The notes under the pieces were generated by a model. That model was not told the DNA's origin. It did not search any database and was given only the letters and a program-made list of their open reading frames with translations. Position numbers and translations under genes: made by a program. Shown here piece by piece: positions 8,799 to 17,157 of a DNA stretch of 64,000 bases. Source of the stretch: CBDIHP01 sp965279195. Its GTDB lineage: Bacteria; Planctomycetota; Planctomycetia; Isosphaerales; Isosphaeraceae. The DNA is taken from NCBI GenBank assembly GCA_965279195.1, contig CBDIHP010000031.1, forward strand, positions 1 to 64,000, in the 5' to 3' direction. Position 1 is the stretch's first letter. Every line of letters begins with the position of its first letter.

Positions 8799-9167
8799 TC
8801 AGGGCTTGAGTGCGGCGATCGACTCGTCGCGGGTGTCGTCGATGGGGATCATCTGCCCGAGGCTGAGGGATATCCGCCCCGACCCGGACGAAGGAATCCA
8901 TCTGGCAGATCCGGAGTTGCGACTCGGACGCCGCGGCCCGCTTGGCCAGCTCCATGAGGATGGCGAAGGCCGTGCTGGACATGTACTTGGTGTGCGAGAA
9001 ATCCAGGACCATCCGGCTGGCGGGGCCCTTCTTCATCAGGGTGTGTAGAGCTGGTCGCCCATGCTCCGGGCCAGCTCGGGCTGATTGATGTCGCGGGCGA
9101 GGATCTCGACGACGACGACGCCTTCGTCGAGATACCATTTGATCGGGACGGTCAGCTCGGCGCTCAT
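8799..9167 (-). pseudogene. STAS-domain protein (anti-sigma factor antagonist-like), two frameshifts
   Basis: The start at 9167 gives MSAELTVPIKWYLDEGVVVV, a typical STAS first strand. Near 9045 the frame is lost at an ACACAC repeat, as if AC were duplicated. The next frame continues with LMKKGPASRMVLDFSHTKYM, the conserved DFS region around the phosphorylatable Ser of SpoIIAA-like proteins, and then AFAILMELAKRA. A second break near 8880 at a GGGG run leads to IPIDDTRDESIAALKP and the stop at 8799-8801. The whole length is about 122 residues, correct for a stand-alone STAS protein. The intact protein would act in a partner-switching pathway. Confidence 0.8.
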
Positions 9168-9408
9168 GGTTCGACGTCCTGGTGTGGGGTGGCCGCTCTC
9201 GGGCCGTGCGGGGGTCGGAGGGCGTCGAGGCCCCGCGTTGCGACGCCTTCGAGTATATCCCGGGCTCGGAATCCGGCACGAGCCGACAGCGAGGGTTAAC
9301 ACCGATTGTGTGGCCGGCGGGGACGGCCGACTCGGCCCGAGAGTCGGCCGCACCCTTGAGCCTGGCGAGCACTTGACTTATGCTGGAACCAAGGGGCCAT
9401 GCCGACAA

Positions 9409-10466
9409 ATGGGGTCCGCGTTCCTGGACACCACCCTCGGCCCCCTCTCCGTTGGGAGGCAGCGACGATGCCGCGGGCTTTCGAGTCGTAACTGGGTCGT
9501 GGTCGCGGGGCTGCTGGGCGGCCTCATCGTCGCAACGGACGTGCATGCTCAGGCGGGATTCGGCTTCCCGAGCAACGGCGGGGGGCAACTTCCTGGGCCT
9601 CGGCGGCAACATGATCAATCCGGTCTGGCCGCAGGGCTTCGGCTCCTCCGCGTTCATGAACGGGACCGCCGCGGGCTTCGGCTTCGGGGGCGTGAATACC
9701 ACCGGCAGCCCGGGAGTGATCGGCGTCGGGAACTTCGGCGGCTACAACACCCCGGCCTATACCGCCCCCGTCGTCTATGGCGGCTATTGGGGCGGATACG
9801 GCGGCTATGGTGGCTTCGGTGGGTATGGCGGCTGGGGTGGCTTCGGCGGGTATGGCGGCTGGGGCGGCTGGGGCGGGTACGGCGGCTACGGCGGATGGGG
9901 CTACGGCCCGTTCGGCGGCATCGGGATGACCCCGTTCGACCAGGCCGCGTACAAGATGCAGATGCTCAACCTGAGCGAGAGCCGCTACAACTACAACAAT
10001 GCCCAGGCGACCCAGGCGTACGCCGCTGCCCAGCTCTACCAGCAACAGGCCCTGAGCACGGCCATCTCCAACTACAAGCAGGTCCAGCAGTACTACGACA
10101 AGAAGTCGACCAGGAGCACGTCCTACGCGGTCGATCCCCGCTCGGGCAAGAGCGTATCCCGCGGCCTGCTCCTCAGCGACTCCGGGGCAGATCCTCTGGC
10201 CCGCCTCGGCCCCGAGGACGGACGACATGAAGGCCGCCCAGACCGCCGCGGAACTGGCGGTCAAGAAGGTCTTCGACGGCTATGAGTCGAAGGGTGTCGC
10301 CCGGACCCAGGACACCGTCGATGCCAAGGTCGCCCTCGACACCTACGGGAGCCAGGCGTTGCCCAAGGTCCACGCCGAGAACCGCAACGCCGCCCGCCAG
10401 CTCTGGGCGTTCCTGATGGACCTGGAGCAGATCCTCGACGGCATGGCGACGCCGAACTCGAAGTGA
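9409..10466 (+). pseudogene. Exported Gly/Tyr-rich (GYGG-repeat) protein, two frameshifts
   Basis: The start at 9409 gives a basic region and a hydrophobic signal sequence (WVVVAGLLGGLIVATDVHAQ). At the G6 run near 9583-9590 the frame shifts into FLGLGGNMINPVWPQGF followed by a low-complexity domain rich in GYGG, GGYWGG and GGFGG (about 9770-9930) and a Gln/Tyr-rich helix. At the GGGG near 10184-10187 it shifts again into QILWPASAPRTDDMKAA and a helical C-terminus ending at 10466. Both shifts are +1 type at G runs. The complete product would be about 350 residues. The family is unnamed to me. Its function is unknown, and Gly/Tyr repeats suggest a surface or structural role. Confidence 0.7.
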
Positions 10467-10489
10467 TCGACGATTGCTCGATTCCAGCA

Positions 10490-10528
10490 AACGCCCGCCG
10501 TCCGGACTTCCGGTCGGCGGGCGTTTTC
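10490..10528 (+). terminator. Rho-independent terminator after the GYGG-repeat gene
   Basis: AACGCCCGCCG (10490-10500) pairs perfectly with CGGCGGGCGTT (10515-10525), followed by TTCG. It lies 24 bases after the stop codon. Confidence 0.75.
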
Positions 10529-10646
10529 GTTGGATGGGGATCGTCCGACGCCGGCTCGGGAATCGGACCGGATCGATGTCGAGACCGCTCGCCAACGTTT
10601 CGGGAAGGCTCGTCGAATCGTTGCGCCAGGGCGGGCGGTGCCCACC

Positions 10647-11388
10647 CTACGCGAAGTAGCGCTGAAAGAAGCCGGGGCCCTTGGGCTCGGGCTGGGGGAA
10701 GCCCTGCGGGTGGAGCAGGAGGAACTGACGGTAGGATTGCCGCGACGGCGTGATCCCCGACCAGGTCTTGGCGTCCTCCATGAGCAGCGTCTTTCCGGGC
10801 TCCCAGTCGATGTTATCGACCCGGCAGGTGGCGTCGACCGTCTTGTCGGCCATACGTACGGCGAAGCATTCGATCCAGTGCGTATCCTCTCCGAGCAGTT
10901 CCCGGCCGAGATGCCAGCTCATCAGGTCGAGATATTTCGACTGCGAGACCGGCGGATTCGTCTCGCCCTCGACCTCGCCCCGGCCGATCACAGGCCCTTG
11001 GAGCACGTCGAACACCCGCTTGCCGGCGGTGGTGTGCAGCTCGATGGTCTCCGCGGCGACCAGGCAGTCGTGGTCCTTCAGACGCCAGGACGCGAGCACG
11101 GGGGAGCACGCCGAGGGCCCACTGCGCCGCCGCATCCTTCGCGGCGGCGGTCAGGTCCGACCCGAGCCCGACGCAGGTCACCTGGGTCCCCGTGCGGCTG
11201 CAATCGACGAATGAGGAGATCCCTGCGATGTAGAGGCTCATCGCCTCGCCGACTTGCTTCGACACGGTGGTGACGAGGGCATGGATGCCGAGCGACTCGA
11301 AGAAGACCCAGTTGCCCCCAGGCGCCGAGGCCTTGTAAGGGGCTCCGACGGCGACCAGGCAATCTCGGGCGATCCGGGCGGGCTTCAT
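10647..11388 (-). pseudogene. Conserved protein of unknown function, one frameshift
   Basis: The first frame starts at 11388 (MKPARIARDCLVAVGAPYKA) and is clear up to about 11105 (AAQWALGVLP). It then continues in a second frame from VLASWRLKDHDCLVAAETIE to the stop at 10647. The change sits at a run of five G on the plus strand (11100-11104), so one base has been gained relative to an intact gene of about 247 codons. The product has no signal peptide or membrane segment. Conserved-looking parts are QGPVIGRGEVEGETNPPV and DLMSWHLGRELLGEDTHW. I do not recognise the family. The TlpA-like gene precedes it on the same strand, but a strong terminator lies between them. Confidence 0.65.
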
Positions 11389-11404
11389 GGGGGTGATCCT
11401 GTCC

Positions 11405-11437
11405 AATAAAAAAGGGGGCTCCCGCGGAGCCCCCTTT
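11405..11437 (-). terminator. Rho-independent terminator of the TlpA-like gene (minus strand)
   Basis: AAAGGGGGCTCC (11411-11422) pairs perfectly with 11426-11437 around a 3-base loop. On the minus strand the stem is followed by TTTATT. Confidence 0.85.
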
Positions 11438-11469
11438 CCGATCCGATCCCGTCGAGTTCGGTCAGACGC

Positions 11470-12524
11470 TCACTTCAGAGCATCGGCGATCGCCCGTTCG
11501 AGTTCAACACCGTTGGCTTCGACGTGGATGATCTTGCCCGACTTGTCCACGAGGAACGTGGCGGGGATGTCCGTGACGCCGAAGGCCTTGGCCTGGTCCG
11601 CCCCGCCGATGATGTTCGGCCAGGCGACGCGGTGCGCGAGGATGAAGTTGCGGACGACCGCGGTCGCCTTCTTGGCGTCGCCGCTGAGGTCCTCTCGCTC
11701 GGAGTCGAGATTGACGCCGAGGATCTCCAGGCCCTTCGAGCCGTACTTCGCGCGGAGGGCCGAGTAGTACGGGGTCTGCTGGACGCACGGGGGGCACCAG
11801 GTGGCCCAGAAGTCGACCAGGACGACCTTGCCCTTGAGGCCGGCGAGGTTGACGTCGCCGCCGTCGATGTCCTTGCCGGCGAGGGCCGGGGCGGGCTGGC
11901 CGACCATGTCGAACCGGGCGAGCCGGCTCTTGAAGTGGTTGGCGACCTCGGGGTTCGGGTGATTGGTGCCGAGCTTGCAGACCTCGCGGGCGATGTCGTA
12001 CCGGCCGCCCTTGGTGAGCCGGTGGAGGTAGGCTTCGCCGAGGCTGAGGACGGTGGAGGTCTCGAGCTTCTGCTCCTGGTCCCCCTCGCGACTCTTGACG
12101 ATCGCCTCGAGCTCGGCAAGCGACTCCTTGTACTGGCCGCGATCCGCCTTGTCGATCAGCGAGATCAGTGCGGCGAGGACATGGAGGTCGTTGCCCTTGG
12201 TCCCGGCCCGGAGGTAGCGGCGGGCGGCGGGCTCGGCGGCCGTGTAGAGGTCATTGGCCATGGCGATGCCGAACAGGGTCCGGTACGCGGCGTCGGCCTC
12301 CTCGCCCTTGACCTTGGTCGTCAGGGCGTCGAGGTCGCCGATCTGGGCCTTCTTGGTGTCGACGTCGCGCTGGGCGTACGCGGCCTGGAGTTCGCCGAGC
12401 GAGCCGAACTTCTTCGAGCCGGGCGCGGCCGTCCTGGGCGCCTGGGCCATGAGGGGGTGGTCGCGACGCCGACGAGGGCGGTCGCGAACAGGGCGGCGAC
12501 GATCCGGTTCCGGGACGAACGCAT
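11470..12524 (-). pseudogene. TlpA-like exported thioredoxin-fold protein, frameshift in signal-peptide region
   Basis: From about 12450 down to 11470 the protein is intact. A helical N-terminal part of about 190 residues precedes a TlpA/AhpC-type thioredoxin domain with the active site WCPPC inside VLVDFWATWCPPC, the cis-Pro region (FGVTDIPATFLVDK) and a C-terminal helix. Its only plausible start, MRSSRNRIVAALFATALVG at 12524, is a clear signal peptide but lies in another frame. The two frames meet at a C5 run near 12450, where one missing C would restore them. The family reduces or isomerises extracytoplasmic disulfides or supports cytochrome c maturation. The frameshift may be a sequencing error. 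Confidence 0.82.
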
Positions 12525-12747
12525 CGTGGGCGTACTCCAGCCTTAGGGCATGAGCGGGTCGCGAGGCCCGTCGCGGGCTCGTCGCGGATTTGTACCTGGT
12601 TGGCGGATCGCCCCTTCGATCGATCCGACGCGGGCGGTTGATGCCCCTCGCCGGATTCCCCGGAGCGCCCCACCCTCCATCATGCAACCTGATTTGGATT
12701 CAGGTTATCCGATCGCTGTGACATCCACAAGTCGCCGCAACGCCCGA

Positions 12748-13704
12748 TCATCCCAGCGCCTTGTGGACGGCCGCCCGGGTCTTCTCCAGGCCCGTCTTCG
12801 CGACCTGGAAGGCGTCCTGCTTCCAGTATTCCCGGTTGAACAGCTCCAGCGAGATAACGCCCGAGAAGCCGATCGTCTTGAGCACCTGGAGGACCTCCGC
12901 GAGAGGGGCCACGCCGTCCCCCGGGTAGACGCGGGCCGCGTCGTTGATCTCCGCGCGGGGCGGTTCCGAGGGATAATCGTTGATGTGGAAGACGTGCATC
13001 GAGGTGGCCGACAGGTACTTCAGGCCCGAGAAGTCGGAGCCCCCCTTGTAGAGGTGGTAGACATCGGCCAGGACGCAGGCCGACGTGTGCTTGCTCTCCA
13101 TCGCCACGAGCGCCGCCTCCCCCAGCCGGCTCAGGGTCTTCGAGAACCCCCAGACCTCAACCTGGGGCGTCACGCCCACCTGGGCGCCGACGTCGAGCAG
13201 GGCCTTGTAACGCTCGGCGATCTTGAGCAAATCCATTCCGGCCTGGTTCGTGGCCCCCGCCGGCGGCGCGGCGATCCGAGTGCCGCCGATCCGGCGGACC
13301 ATCTCCATCTCCCGCTTCGCCTGTTCCAGGGCCTTGCCGCGACGCGCGTCGTCGCCCACGCACCAGTCGAAGAAACCGATGGCGCTCGGGACGATCAGGC
13401 CGTGGTCGGCGATCCGCTTGCCGAGGTCGTCCAGCGAGTGCCCTGCCTTGACGTGGGCGTCCAGCTCGCGGATCCAGGGCTCCACCGCGTCGTAGCCGGC
13501 CTTGGCGGCGATGTCGACGACCTCGGTGATCGGCAGCTTCTGGCCCGAGATCGTGCTGGTGTTCAGGCTCAGGGCGAACGGCCCCGAGCGGGGCTTCGGC
13601 GCCTGCGTCTCCGCCGAGGCGGTCGCCGCCGGGGCGATCGCGGCGGCGGAGAGGGCGGCGGTGGCCCGGGTCAACCAGTCGCGTCGGGACAATTCGTGCT
13701 GCAC
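12748..13704 (-). CDS. Exported sugar phosphate isomerase/epimerase-like TIM-barrel protein
   Basis: The start chosen is GTG 13704, because the resulting N-terminus MQHELSRRDWLTRATAALSA is a twin-arginine-type signal followed by an Ala-rich segment. This gives 318 residues. The barrel shows the xylose-isomerase-like (AP_endonuc_2) pattern with YDAVEPWIRE at strand two, GGTRIAAPPAG, VEVWGFS, CVLADVYHLYKGG, MHVFHINDYPS and VISLELFNREYW. The Glu, Asp, His and Glu residues at the strand ends are the expected metal ligands. Substrate is unknown, and such Tat-exported members are common in planctomycetes and probably act on oxidised or cyclic sugars. It is divergent from the glycerol-3-phosphate dehydrogenase gene. 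Confidence 0.87.
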   Translation of the reverse strand: MQHELSRRDWLTRATAALSAAAIAPAATASAETQAPKPRSGPFALSLNTSTISGQKLPITEVVDIAAKAGYDAVEPWIRELDAHVKAGHSLDDLGKRIADHGLIVPSAIGFFDWCVGDDARRGKALEQAKREMEMVRRIGGTRIAAPPAGATNQAGMDLLKIAERYKALLDVGAQVGVTPQVEVWGFSKTLSRLGEAALVAMESKHTSACVLADVYHLYKGGSDFSGLKYLSATSMHVFHINDYPSEPPRAEINDAARVYPGDGVAPLAEVLQVLKTIGFSGVISLELFNREYWKQDAFQVAKTGLEKTRAAVHKALG

Positions 13705-13891
13705 GTCAAGATCCTCGATCGGGTCGGGCGGGCTCTGTCCGGGGAGTTCGTCCACGGCCGCCCGACGATGGTAATGACTCGCGGATTTCGTTCCAAGTGC
13801 CCGCAAGAATCGGCCCCGGGTTGATCGCAACGCGTGAACGGTCGATGATATCCAGGCCGTGAACAGGGTTTGCATTCCGGGAGGGTCCGCC

Positions 13892-15496
13892 GTGCGCGAG
13901 GCGATGCTCGGGCGAATTCGAGGCAGCCAGGTCTGGGACCTCGTCGTGATCGGCGGCGGGGCCACCGGGCTGGGGACCGCTCTCGACGCCCAGGCCCGGG
14001 GCTACAAGACCCTCCTGCTCGACGCCTCCGACTTCGCCAAGGGGACCTCCAGCCGCAGCACCAAGCTGATCCACGGCGGCGTCCGCTACATGGCGCAGGG
14101 CAACCTCGCCCTGGTGAAGGAAGCCCTGGCCGAGCGGGCGGTCCTCCTGAGGAACGCCCCCCACCTGGTCCACGAGCGGTCGTTCCTGGTCCCGGCCTAC
14201 TCCCCCTGGACTCTCCCTTACTACGGCGCGGGGCTGACGCTTTACGACATCCTCGCCGGCAAGGCCCGTCTCTCGCGGTCGAAGTTCCTCGGCCGCAAGG
14301 AGACCCTCCGTCGAGCCCCGACGCTCCAGAAGAAAGGGCTCTGGGGCGGGGTCGCCTACGCCGACGGCCAGTTCGACGACTCCCGCCTGGGCATCGCCCT
14401 GCTGCGCTCCTTCCTGAACTGCGGCGGCACGGCCCTGAACTACGTCGCCGTGACGGGGGTGATGCACGTCCGTGGCGGGCGGATCGACGGTGTGCTCGCC
14501 CGGGACGTCGAGACAGCCGAGACGTTCGGGATCACCAGCCGCGTCGTCGTGAACGCGGCCGGTGTCTTCGCCGACGTCATCCGCAAGCTCGACGACCGCC
14601 ACACCTCGCCCTGGATCAATACCAGCCGTGGCGTGCACATCGTGCTCGACCGCCGGTTCCTCCCCGGCGACACCGCGATCATGGTCCCGAAGACAGACGA
14701 CGGCCGGGTCCTGTTCGCGATCCCCTGGCACGAACGTGTCCTGATCGGCACCACCGACACCCCGACCCCGGCCGCGTCGCTCGAACCGTCGGCGAGCGAG
14801 GAGGAGGTCGAATTCCTCCTGGAACACGCCGGCCGCTACCTCGACCCGAAGCCGATCCGCGAGGACATCCGGAGCATCTTCGCGGGGCTCCGGCCGCTCG
14901 TGGGGCCGGATCCGGAGCAGCTCAAGCACCCGGGCGCGAAGCTCAAGACCTCTCGGATCTCCCGGGAGCACGCCATCAGCGTGAGCCGGTCGGGCCTGGT
15001 GACGATCTCCGGCGGCAAGTGGACCACCTACCGCCGCATGGCCGCCGACACAGTGGACCGGGCCGCCGAGCAAGGAGCCCTGCCGCCGAAGCCCTGCCGC
15101 ACGGCCACGCTGCGGCTTCACGGGGCGCCCCGGGAGGGCGAACTCTGGTCGGCCGAGGAGCCCTTCGGCGTCTACGGCTCCGACGCCCCCGCCCTCCGAG
15201 AACTTGAGGCGACCCGGCCCGATCTGGCCCGGCCGATCCACCCCCGTCTCCCGGACCGGATGTCCCAGGTCGCGTGGGGCGCGAGGCACGAGTGCGCCCG
15301 GACCGTCGAGGATGTCCTCGCGCGTCGGACCCGGCTCCTGTTCCTGGACGCGGCGGCGGCGGCCGAGGCGGCCCCGTCGGTCGCGGAGGTGCTCGCCGAG
15401 TCGCTGGGCAAGGATCAGGCCTGGCAGGCGTCGCAGGTCGAGGGGTTCCGCCGGCTCTGCCGGGCCTATCTCGGCCAGCCTCCGGCGATCGGCTGA
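13892..15496 (+). CDS. glpD: FAD-dependent glycerol-3-phosphate dehydrogenase
   Basis: The protein has 534 residues from GTG 13892, which has a good ribosome binding site (GGGAGGG six bases upstream). An upstream in-frame GTG at 13859 lacks one. The Rossmann FAD motif GGGATGLGTALDAQARG is near residue 20, followed by SSRSTKLIHGGVRYM, the GlpD signature around the flavin. Further family blocks are VVVNAAGVFADVI, GVHIVLDRRFLP, LIGTTDTP, FAGLRPLV and SGGKWTTYR. The C-terminal helical DAO_C domain ends at 15496. The enzyme oxidises sn-glycerol 3-phosphate to dihydroxyacetone phosphate at the membrane and passes electrons to quinone. No glycerol kinase or facilitator gene is adjacent. Confidence 0.95.
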   Translation: MREAMLGRIRGSQVWDLVVIGGGATGLGTALDAQARGYKTLLLDASDFAKGTSSRSTKLIHGGVRYMAQGNLALVKEALAERAVLLRNAPHLVHERSFLVPAYSPWTLPYYGAGLTLYDILAGKARLSRSKFLGRKETLRRAPTLQKKGLWGGVAYADGQFDDSRLGIALLRSFLNCGGTALNYVAVTGVMHVRGGRIDGVLARDVETAETFGITSRVVVNAAGVFADVIRKLDDRHTSPWINTSRGVHIVLDRRFLPGDTAIMVPKTDDGRVLFAIPWHERVLIGTTDTPTPAASLEPSASEEEVEFLLEHAGRYLDPKPIREDIRSIFAGLRPLVGPDPEQLKHPGAKLKTSRISREHAISVSRSGLVTISGGKWTTYRRMAADTVDRAAEQGALPPKPCRTATLRLHGAPREGELWSAEEPFGVYGSDAPALRELEATRPDLARPIHPRLPDRMSQVAWGARHECARTVEDVLARRTRLLFLDAAAAAEAAPSVAEVLAESLGKDQAWQASQVEGFRRLCRAYLGQPPAIG

Positions 15497-15583
15497 GGCC
15501 CGGCCCCTTTTCGATCTCGGCCCCCCCGGCTAACATGCGCGGGCCCTCTGGCTCCATCCATCCCGCTACGGAGAATCTTCCCC

Positions 15584-16159
15584 ATGCGCCGCTCGCTCCA
15601 GGGACTCGCCCTCTCACTCGCCATCGCCGCCACCGCCCCGGCGTCCTCGCACGCCGAAGACGCCTACAAGGTCGACGCGGTGCATTCCTCCGTCGTGTTC
15701 CGCGTCAAGCACATGAACACGAGCTACGCCTACGGCCGATTCAACGGCATCTCCGGCTCCTTCGCCCTGAACGCCGCGACGCCCTCGGCGTCGGTGCTCG
15801 ACATCGCGGTGAAGACCGAGACCATCGACACCGCCAGCGGCGCCCGGGACACCCACCTGAAGGGCCCCGACTTCTTCAACGCGAAGCAGTTCCCCGGGAT
15901 CAGCTTCAAGGGGACCTCGTTCAAGAAGACCGGCGAGTCGACCTACGAGGTCACCGGCGACCTGACCCTGCACGGCGTCACCAACCCCGTGACCGCGGTC
16001 GTCGAGGCGACCGGCGAGGGCAAGGGCCAGCGCGGCAGGTCGATCGCCGGCATCGAGGCCGTCTTCAACATCAAGCGGACCGACTTCGGCATGAAGAACA
16101 TGGTCGGCCCGGTCGGCGACGACGTGAAGATCACCGTCGCCCTCGAAGGCGGCAGGTGA
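15584..16159 (+). CDS. YceI-family periplasmic protein
   Basis: The protein has 191 residues with a signal peptide (MRRSLQGLALSLAIAATAPA, cleavage near SSHA). The mature part starts with YKVDAVHSSVVFRVKHM and continues with GRFNGISGSFAL, LKGPDFFNAKQFPGISFKGT and GDLTLHGVTNPVT, all standard YceI lipocalin-like blocks. The family folds as a beta barrel that binds long isoprenoid chains such as polyprenyl lipids. The actual ligand here is unknown. It is 87 bases after glpD and may share its transcript. Confidence 0.93.
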   Translation: MRRSLQGLALSLAIAATAPASSHAEDAYKVDAVHSSVVFRVKHMNTSYAYGRFNGISGSFALNAATPSASVLDIAVKTETIDTASGARDTHLKGPDFFNAKQFPGISFKGTSFKKTGESTYEVTGDLTLHGVTNPVTAVVEATGEGKGQRGRSIAGIEAVFNIKRTDFGMKNMVGPVGDDVKITVALEGGR

Positions 16160-16261
16160 AACGGAACGGATGAGGGATGGGTAATGGGTGATGGGGAGGG
16201 GTGATGCCGGAATCACCTCATGCTTTTCGAACCATCACCGTCCTGACGGAGCGGTAGCGCC

Positions 16262-17131
16262 ATGGCGTTTGATCCCACCTTCCTCTGGTTCCCCGGCTCG
16301 GCCCTGATCGCAATGGCGGTCCTGGGGCTTTCCAGCCTCCTGGCCAGGAAACGACCGGATTCCTTCCTGGTCAGGGCAGGGGTGCCGCTGGGGATCGCGT
16401 CGGGGTCCCTGGCGGGGGAATGGGGAATCTTCGGGCCGCCCGACTTCCCTCCCCGCGAGTTGTCCCAGTGGATCGCCGTCCTGACGATCGGCGCGGGCTT
16501 GCTCGGGATCTTGCAGGTCATACGGCCGGGAGGTCGGGATTTCCGCTGGGGCATCCGCGCGCTGGGGGGCGGGCTGGTCCTGATGATGATGCTCCGATTC
16601 CGGACGACCGAGGCGGAGATCGGGATCGTCGCCGCCACGACCCTCTTCCTCTGGTGGAACCTGGAGCGGCTCGCCGGGGAGGCACCCGGTCGGCTCATCC
16701 TGACGGCGATGGGACTGGCGGGCGCGGGCCTGGCGGCATGCCTGCTCCTTTCGGGGAGCGTCGTGCTGGCCGAACGCGCGGGGATCCTGGCCTTCGCACT
16801 GCTGGGGGCGTTCGCGGTGATCGGCCGGGGGACCTCGGTCGGGCTCGCCTACGGAGGGGTGGGCGTCTTCCTGGCGGGATTCGTGGGGAGCATCCTGGGG
16901 GGACTGTATGACTCGGAACTGACGCTCCTGCCGGTCCTGTTCCTCTACGCGGCCCCGCTCGTCCCTTGGCTCGGCCGCCTGCCCCGGGTCCGCGACCTCC
17001 GCCCCTGGGTGCTCGCGACGATTCAGGTCGTGCTCATGCTCGCCTGCGTGGGCTCGGCCGTCGGTCTGGCCCTCGCCTCCCGCCCCGCCGCCCCGGCGGA
17101 CGACGAGGCCGCGTTCTACAAGTCCTTGTAA
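16262..17131 (+). CDS. Polytopic membrane protein of unknown function
   Basis: The protein has 289 residues with about eight hydrophobic segments of 18-22 residues separated by short loops. The only longer polar stretch is near 25-40 and a short acidic tail ends the protein. There is no signal peptide distinct from the first helix. Start ATG 16262 follows ACGGAGCGG, a weak ribosome binding site. I do not recognise a family, and no charged residues inside membrane helices suggest a transporter mechanism. It is 102 bases after the YceI gene and runs towards the GH13 gene, whose 3' end is 26 bases away. Confidence 0.75.
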   Translation: MAFDPTFLWFPGSALIAMAVLGLSSLLARKRPDSFLVRAGVPLGIASGSLAGEWGIFGPPDFPPRELSQWIAVLTIGAGLLGILQVIRPGGRDFRWGIRALGGGLVLMMMLRFRTTEAEIGIVAATTLFLWWNLERLAGEAPGRLILTAMGLAGAGLAACLLLSGSVVLAERAGILAFALLGAFAVIGRGTSVGLAYGGVGVFLAGFVGSILGGLYDSELTLLPVLFLYAAPLVPWLGRLPRVRDLRPWVLATIQVVLMLACVGSAVGLALASRPAAPADDEAAFYKSL

Positions 17132-17157
17132 ATAAGTCGGGGCGAGGACGGCGGACT

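Noticed and set aside
16165..16205. GATGGGTAATGGGTGATGGGG run as a tandem repeat
   Set aside because: The units are irregular and short; it is only a purine-rich stretch before the membrane-protein gene.
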